From Bacteroidetes bacterium UBA1312 (GTDB lineage: Bacteria > Bacteroidota > Bacteroidia > Chitinophagales > Chitinophagaceae): DNA of 64,000 nucleotides. Within the stretch, counting starts at the first letter, position 1. Every line of letters starts with the position of its first letter. The stretch spans positions 127,270 through 191,269 of the forward strand of contig DBTQ01000013.1 of assembly GCA_002307135.1 (NCBI GenBank). Reading direction: 5' to 3'. Shown here one piece after another: positions 60,107-64,000 of this stretch. The translations under genes and the position numbers were made by a program. The notes under the pieces are model-generated. The model saw only the letters and a list, made by a program, of their open reading frames with translations. It was not told where the DNA came from and did not search any database.

Positions 60107-61510
60107 ATGAACAAACTTTTTGTAGTCGTCGCAGCTTTGCTCCTTTTGCTATTTCAATCCGCCTATGGTCAGGATGATATTCCTGTATTAAAAGGAACAG
60201 TAAATATATCCGTTGCAAAAGGTACTATTGAGTGCAATCTTATTTTAAGCAATGTGCCTAGGATTAATGATTATGTGATCAGAATAAATTCAGGCATGAA
60301 TATGCGCTATTTCAGAAGCGTTGACAAAGGTTTTCTTATTGGCTATGATAAATCTTTCACGGATACTTTGTCAACAGGTGAGAGCAGTGCTTATTATTTT
60401 TCTGATAATACCGGTAAAGGTAAATTTTTACCAAAAGCAATTCAGTTTCGATATGTAGGCATGTATCCTGTAATATTGGATACGATAAAAGAATACAGCA
60501 GAAACGACTGGAAGGGTAATCTTGCTTTTAATGGTTACTCTGTAAGGGCAGACGGAAATCAGAGCTGTTGGTATCCTGTCCTTTACGACATCAAAAAGGA
60601 TAAAGCAATCAGTAAGCTGAAGTATGACTTGGAGATTAATTGCCCCGACTGTAATACATTATATGTGAATGGCTGTTTACCGGTCAAAGGCCCGAAAGCT
60701 CATTTCAAGAGCGATGCACCTTTAGAAATAAGCATGTTTTGTGGCAACTATAGAACCGCAAATATTGACGGAACATATATCTTAAACCCCGACATGAATG
60801 AGGGACAAATCAAAATGTTTGGTGCTGTTACAAACAGTTATAAAAAGTATTATGAAGATAAGCTTCTGGTGCCTTACAAAAAGGCAATCACATACATACA
60901 AACGACCCCGACATCCAAAGACAATGCTTGGTTATTTGTGTCTTATCCCAGCATCTTTAATATCGGATACGGAAAATATGGGTTGAAGCAATTTTTGGAT
61001 CAGAACGATGGCGATTGGTTCAAGCCGTATGTTGCTCATGAATTGGGGCATTATTATTTTGGTTTTTACAAGAGTTTTAACTCAGAACTCGGTGATATGA
61101 TGAGTGAGGGTTTTTCTGAATACCTTTCCTTAAAGATCACGCAAGAACTCATCAGTGATTCGATTTACCGGAAAAAGATAAGTGAAAAAATAAATGACCT
61201 TGGTCATGTTCAGACCGTCTCGTTTGCTAGAGTCAAGTCTGCTAACGATTATAATAATAGAGATTTGTACGTTTATAATTACGCACCAATAATATTCCTC
61301 GCAATAGAAAAAGAAATTGGTCAACAGAATATGTGGAAATGGTTAAACAGAATTCTAGAAACACAAACGGCATTTACTAACTACGCATTTCTAGAGCAAA
61401 CGCTTGATACTGTTCTTCAAGACAGCAATAAATTGGCACAAATTGAATCCAAGTATTTCGACAGTGAAAAATCTCTTGAAAATGCAATAGCAACTATTGG
61501 GCAGAAATAA
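60107..61510 (+). CDS. Secreted gluzincin-type metallopeptidase (M1-like), unknown substrate
   Basis: 467 aa with a signal peptide (MNKLFVVVAALLLLLFQSAYGQ). The zinc site HELGHYYFG gives His311, Glu312 and His315, and 18 residues further is Glu334 in SEGFSEYLSL, the HEXXH-X18-E pattern of gluzincins such as M1 aminopeptidases. The N-terminal half (residues 25-230) is a beta-rich domain like the N-terminal saddle of M1 enzymes. The GxMEN exopeptidase motif is not present, so amino-terminal specificity is doubtful. It is flanked by convergent and divergent genes and appears monocistronic; the 223-base upstream gap shows no exact TAnnTTTG box. Confidence 0.8.
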   Translation: MNKLFVVVAALLLLLFQSAYGQDDIPVLKGTVNISVAKGTIECNLILSNVPRINDYVIRINSGMNMRYFRSVDKGFLIGYDKSFTDTLSTGESSAYYFSDNTGKGKFLPKAIQFRYVGMYPVILDTIKEYSRNDWKGNLAFNGYSVRADGNQSCWYPVLYDIKKDKAISKLKYDLEINCPDCNTLYVNGCLPVKGPKAHFKSDAPLEISMFCGNYRTANIDGTYILNPDMNEGQIKMFGAVTNSYKKYYEDKLLVPYKKAITYIQTTPTSKDNAWLFVSYPSIFNIGYGKYGLKQFLDQNDGDWFKPYVAHELGHYYFGFYKSFNSELGDMMSEGFSEYLSLKITQELISDSIYRKKISEKINDLGHVQTVSFARVKSANDYNNRDLYVYNYAPIIFLAIEKEIGQQNMWKWLNRILETQTAFTNYAFLEQTLDTVLQDSNKLAQIESKYFDSEKSLENAIATIGQK

Positions 61511-61531
61511 GAATGCCTCAGTCTGTACTAT

Positions 61532-63337
61532 TTACTTTAACTCCTGCATTTCTACCAGTTTTCGATACAAGCCGCCATGTTGTAGTAAGGAATCGTGTGT
61601 GCCACGTTCCATTATCTTTCCTTGTTCCAGTACAATAATTTCATCAGCGTTCCGCACAGTAGAAAGCCTGTGGGCTATAACAATACAGGTACGGTTCTGC
61701 ATCAGTTTATTGATAGCATCTTGTACCATTCGTTCGCTTTCTGTATCGAGCGACGAGGTGGCTTCATCAAGGATTAATATAGGTGGATTTTTGAGTACCG
61801 CTCTGGCAATCGTTACCCGTTGGCGTTCCCCACCACTCAGCCTTGTGCCTCTGTCGCCAACAGTAGTTTGGTAGCCTTCTGCTTTTTGGATAATAAAATT
61901 GTGTGCACTAGCTACTTTAGCAGCATCTTCTATTTGTTGTTGGGTAGCTCCGCCTGTACCGAGGGTAATGTTGTTGTATATGGTGTCATTGAACAAAATA
62001 GGGTCTTGACTTACTACACCCATCAATCTTCTCAAGTTATCTATTTTGTATTCTTTTACATCAACACCATCCAATAATATGCTGCCACTCGTTACATCGT
62101 GAAAGCGGGGGATTAAGTCCACCAATGTAGATTTACCTGCGCCGGATGCACCTACCAATGCGATTGTTTTTCCTTTGGGGATAATCAAATTGATGTCGTC
62201 TAAAATTACTTTGTCGCCATAAGCAAAACGCACTTTGCGCAATTCAATCTGATGCTCAAAAGTGTTGATGGGTTTGGCATTCGGTAGTTCTTTAATCGTT
62301 GATTCTACTTGCAAAATGTCTTCGATCCGTTGTAGTGCCGCACTGCCTTTTTTAAGGTTCGAATAAGCAGAAGAAAGGTTTTTGAATGGATTGATGATCT
62401 GGGTAAACAATGCGAGGTAAGTAATGAACATGGAGCCTGTAAGTGTGCCTTGGTGGTTCAATACCATGCGTCCGCCCACCCATAAAATAATACTCACTAC
62501 AATAATGCCCATCACTTCGCTCATCGGAGAAGCCAATTCTCTACGTGCCGATATTTTATTACGGATACGAAACAGATCGTTGTTCATTTTGGTGAAGCGC
62601 AATTGCTGGTGACGTTCTGCATTAAAGGCTTTTACCACACGCATACCGGTAAGCGTTTCATCTATTACTGCCAGTATTTCACCTAGATATTGCTGCGACA
62701 TATTGGAAGATTTGCGCAATGTTTTACTTACTAAGCCTATGGCAACTCCCGCTATGGGCAAGAAAATAAAAATGAATATGGAGAGCATGGGCGAGATAAA
62801 GATCATCGTTCCCAAAAATATAATAATGGTCAATGGCTCTCGTATCAATACTTCCAGTACACTGATCACCGATATCTCCACTTCATTAATGTCATTGGTC
62901 ATTTTAGACATGATATCCCCTTTACGTTCTTCGGTAAAAAAACTGATCGGCAAAGAAAGGATTTTGACAAAAAGTTCGTTACGTAAGCGTCGCAAAATGG
63001 CATTGCGCAATGGCGCCAATATATATATCGAAAAATAAAGGAACAGATTTTTGAGCAGTACAAAAATAACTACCGCAATACAGATGAACGCAAGTGCCTG
63101 TACCGCTCCTTGTGTTTCTATTAATTGGAATATATAACTATTGAGTCGCTGAATAATATCCGGATGAGCACTCGGCTTTGGTTTTTCCTGCCCTAAAAAT
63201 AATACCTGCAAAACCGGACCAAGCGAACCCATTGAAAATAAGGAGAACACAACTGCCAGCAGACTGCATAGAAAGTACAAAAAAATGCTTCCCTTATAGT
63301 CGGCTATGTAATGAAATAATCGCTTGATATTGCTCAT
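61532..63337 (-). CDS. MsbA-like ABC exporter, lipid or peptide (TMD-NBD half transporter)
   Basis: 601 aa. Six membrane helices in the first 320 residues are followed by an ABC ATPase: VALVGASGAGKSTLVDLIPRF Walker A, VVSQDPILFNDTI Q-loop, signature RLSGGERQRVTIARA, Walker B ILILDEATSSLDTES and H-loop IVIAHRLSTV. It forms a homodimeric exporter; MsbA-type members flip lipid A or other lipids, but the substrate is not readable. A partial cysS gene ends 6 bases upstream of its start, suggesting one transcript. Confidence 0.93.
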   Translation of the reverse strand: MSNIKRLFHYIADYKGSIFLYFLCSLLAVVFSLFSMGSLGPVLQVLFLGQEKPKPSAHPDIIQRLNSYIFQLIETQGAVQALAFICIAVVIFVLLKNLFLYFSIYILAPLRNAILRRLRNELFVKILSLPISFFTEERKGDIMSKMTNDINEVEISVISVLEVLIREPLTIIIFLGTMIFISPMLSIFIFIFLPIAGVAIGLVSKTLRKSSNMSQQYLGEILAVIDETLTGMRVVKAFNAERHQQLRFTKMNNDLFRIRNKISARRELASPMSEVMGIIVVSIILWVGGRMVLNHQGTLTGSMFITYLALFTQIINPFKNLSSAYSNLKKGSAALQRIEDILQVESTIKELPNAKPINTFEHQIELRKVRFAYGDKVILDDINLIIPKGKTIALVGASGAGKSTLVDLIPRFHDVTSGSILLDGVDVKEYKIDNLRRLMGVVSQDPILFNDTIYNNITLGTGGATQQQIEDAAKVASAHNFIIQKAEGYQTTVGDRGTRLSGGERQRVTIARAVLKNPPILILDEATSSLDTESERMVQDAINKLMQNRTCIVIAHRLSTVRNADEIIVLEQGKIMERGTHDSLLQHGGLYRKLVEMQELK

Positions 63338-63343
63338 AATTTT

Positions 63344-64000
63344 TTATTCGATCGTATAACTTACTGTTCCGTCTTTTTCATCTTTCAACAACACACCGGA
63401 TTCGGCCAGGCGATTGCGGATTTGGTCGGATGTGGCGAAGTCTTTTCTTAATTTGGCGTCTTTACGAATATCAATCAATACGGAAAGTACTTTGTCGAGT
63501 TTATTGCTTTGCTCCACCTGCAATGCCTGCAATCCTAAAATATCTTCGAGGTAGGTTTTGAAAGTTGACTTTAGCAATGTAAATGTACTTGCTGACAATG
63601 CGTTAGCCGCTATTTGCCCGCTTCTGATGCTATTGATAGTAGGAGCTAATTCAAATAAACTGGCAATGACTTTTGCTGTATTAAAATCGTCATTCATAAA
63701 GTCAGCACATTCAGTACAAAAACTATGAACCTGTTGGTCAAGCACCTCGTCTTTAGCCTCGGTATTAGTCGGTATGGTTAATTTTTGTAACACTTCATAA
63801 GCTTCCCATAGCCTGCGCAATGCCTTTTCTGAGCCTTGCAGTGCGTCGTTGCTGAAATCTAAAGTGCTGCGGTAATGTGTTTGTAAAATATTAAAACGCA
63901 CCACCATCGGGTGGTAGGCTTGCTCCAATATTGGATGATTACCACTAAACAATTCGGTTAGTTTAATCACATTATTGTAGCTCTTACCCATCTTTTTGCC
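63344..64000 (-). CDS. cysS: Cysteinyl-tRNA synthetase, C-terminal part (cut by window edge)
   Basis: 219 codons open at the right edge. The first visible residues GKKMGKSYNNVI are the class I KMSKS-loop in the KMGKS form common in Bacteroidota CysRS, followed by VRFNILQTHYRSTLDFSNDAL, CADFMNDDFNTAKVIASLFEL (DALR-type domain) and the C-terminal RKDFATSDQIRNRLAESGVLLKDEKDGTVSY typical of CysRS. The Rossmann catalytic half is outside the window. It is followed by the ABC exporter 6 bases later. Confidence 0.95.
   Translation of the reverse strand, partial: GKKMGKSYNNVIKLTELFSGNHPILEQAYHPMVVRFNILQTHYRSTLDFSNDALQGSEKALRRLWEAYEVLQKLTIPTNTEAKDEVLDQQVHSFCTECADFMNDDFNTAKVIASLFELAPTINSIRSGQIAANALSASTFTLLKSTFKTYLEDILGLQALQVEQSNKLDKVLSVLIDIRKDAKLRKDFATSDQIRNRLAESGVLLKDEKDGTVSYTIE

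Noticed and set aside
1..64000. tRNA, rRNA, CRISPR arrays, insertion sequences, prophage or integrative element
   Set aside because: I found no cloverleaf with a GTTCGA-type T-arm, no spaced repeat arrays, and no transposase, integrase or phage protein; gene content is uniform chromosomal.

Overview
The window looks like a chromosomal segment of a Bacteroidota bacterium, most likely Chitinophagales/Chitinophagaceae-like. The base composition is AT-rich. There are type IX secretion/gliding genes (porU, gldJ), a type IX 'type B' sorting domain, S46 dipeptidyl-peptidase, GSCFA, DUF2480, DUF4249 and DUF5686 proteins, a KMGKS variant in CysRS, and repeated TAnnTTTG -7 boxes typical of the phylum's housekeeping promoters. 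I saw no rRNA, tRNA, CRISPR array, phage or insertion sequence. The genus is not determined.

Layout. 1-2.4 kb: divergent porU (cut by the left edge) and gldJ, both of the type IX secretion/gliding machinery. 2.4-7.8 kb: murF, three tandem paralogous small lipoproteins each with its own TATATTTG box, a membrane metallophosphoesterase and miaA. 7.8-13.6 kb: an S46 dipeptidyl-peptidase with a DPP11-type specificity residue, a type IX cargo protein, and an AhpC/AhpD peroxide-defence pair. 13.7-24.7 kb: housekeeping genes (infC, thrS, a PIF1-like helicase, trigger factor with a natural polyhistidine tail, recX, apaG, ybeY, feoA), small lipoproteins and an ALDH8-like dehydrogenase. 25-35.8 kb: DUF4249 lipoprotein, GSCFA protein, DUF2480 protein, an orphan peptide-binding lipoprotein, a MuiA/DUF4139 protein, a sigma-54-activator-like response regulator with no DNA-binding domain, a toxin_YwqK-type repeat protein and a SNF2 helicase.

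35.8-46.4 kb holds the most interesting unit, a complete Kdp potassium-uptake operon in its Bacteroidota form. Its order is a sigma-54-type response regulator, a 93-aa protein, a 28-aa membrane micropeptide, kdpF (25 aa), kdpA, kdpB, kdpC, an outer-membrane beta-barrel protein, a stand-alone KdpD sensor domain, and a separate HAMP-PAS histidine kinase. Classical KdpD is thus split in two genes, and the usual KdpE regulator appears to be replaced by an NtrC-type regulator. The DNA before the operon has a degenerate -24/-12-like element and a pair of direct repeats.

46.5-64 kb: a glycosyltransferase, a PagL-like lipid A deacylase and an AI-2E family permease form a minus-strand cluster. Then come folA, a shortened methyltransferase-like gene, folD, queE, uppP and a DUF5686 outer-membrane protein on the plus strand; mfd on minus; a secreted gluzincin-like metallopeptidase (HEXXH-X18-E) on plus; and an MsbA-like ABC transporter with cysS (cut by the right edge) on minus. 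Convergent gene pairs are often separated by strong hairpins, three of them with unusually long perfect or near-perfect stems.
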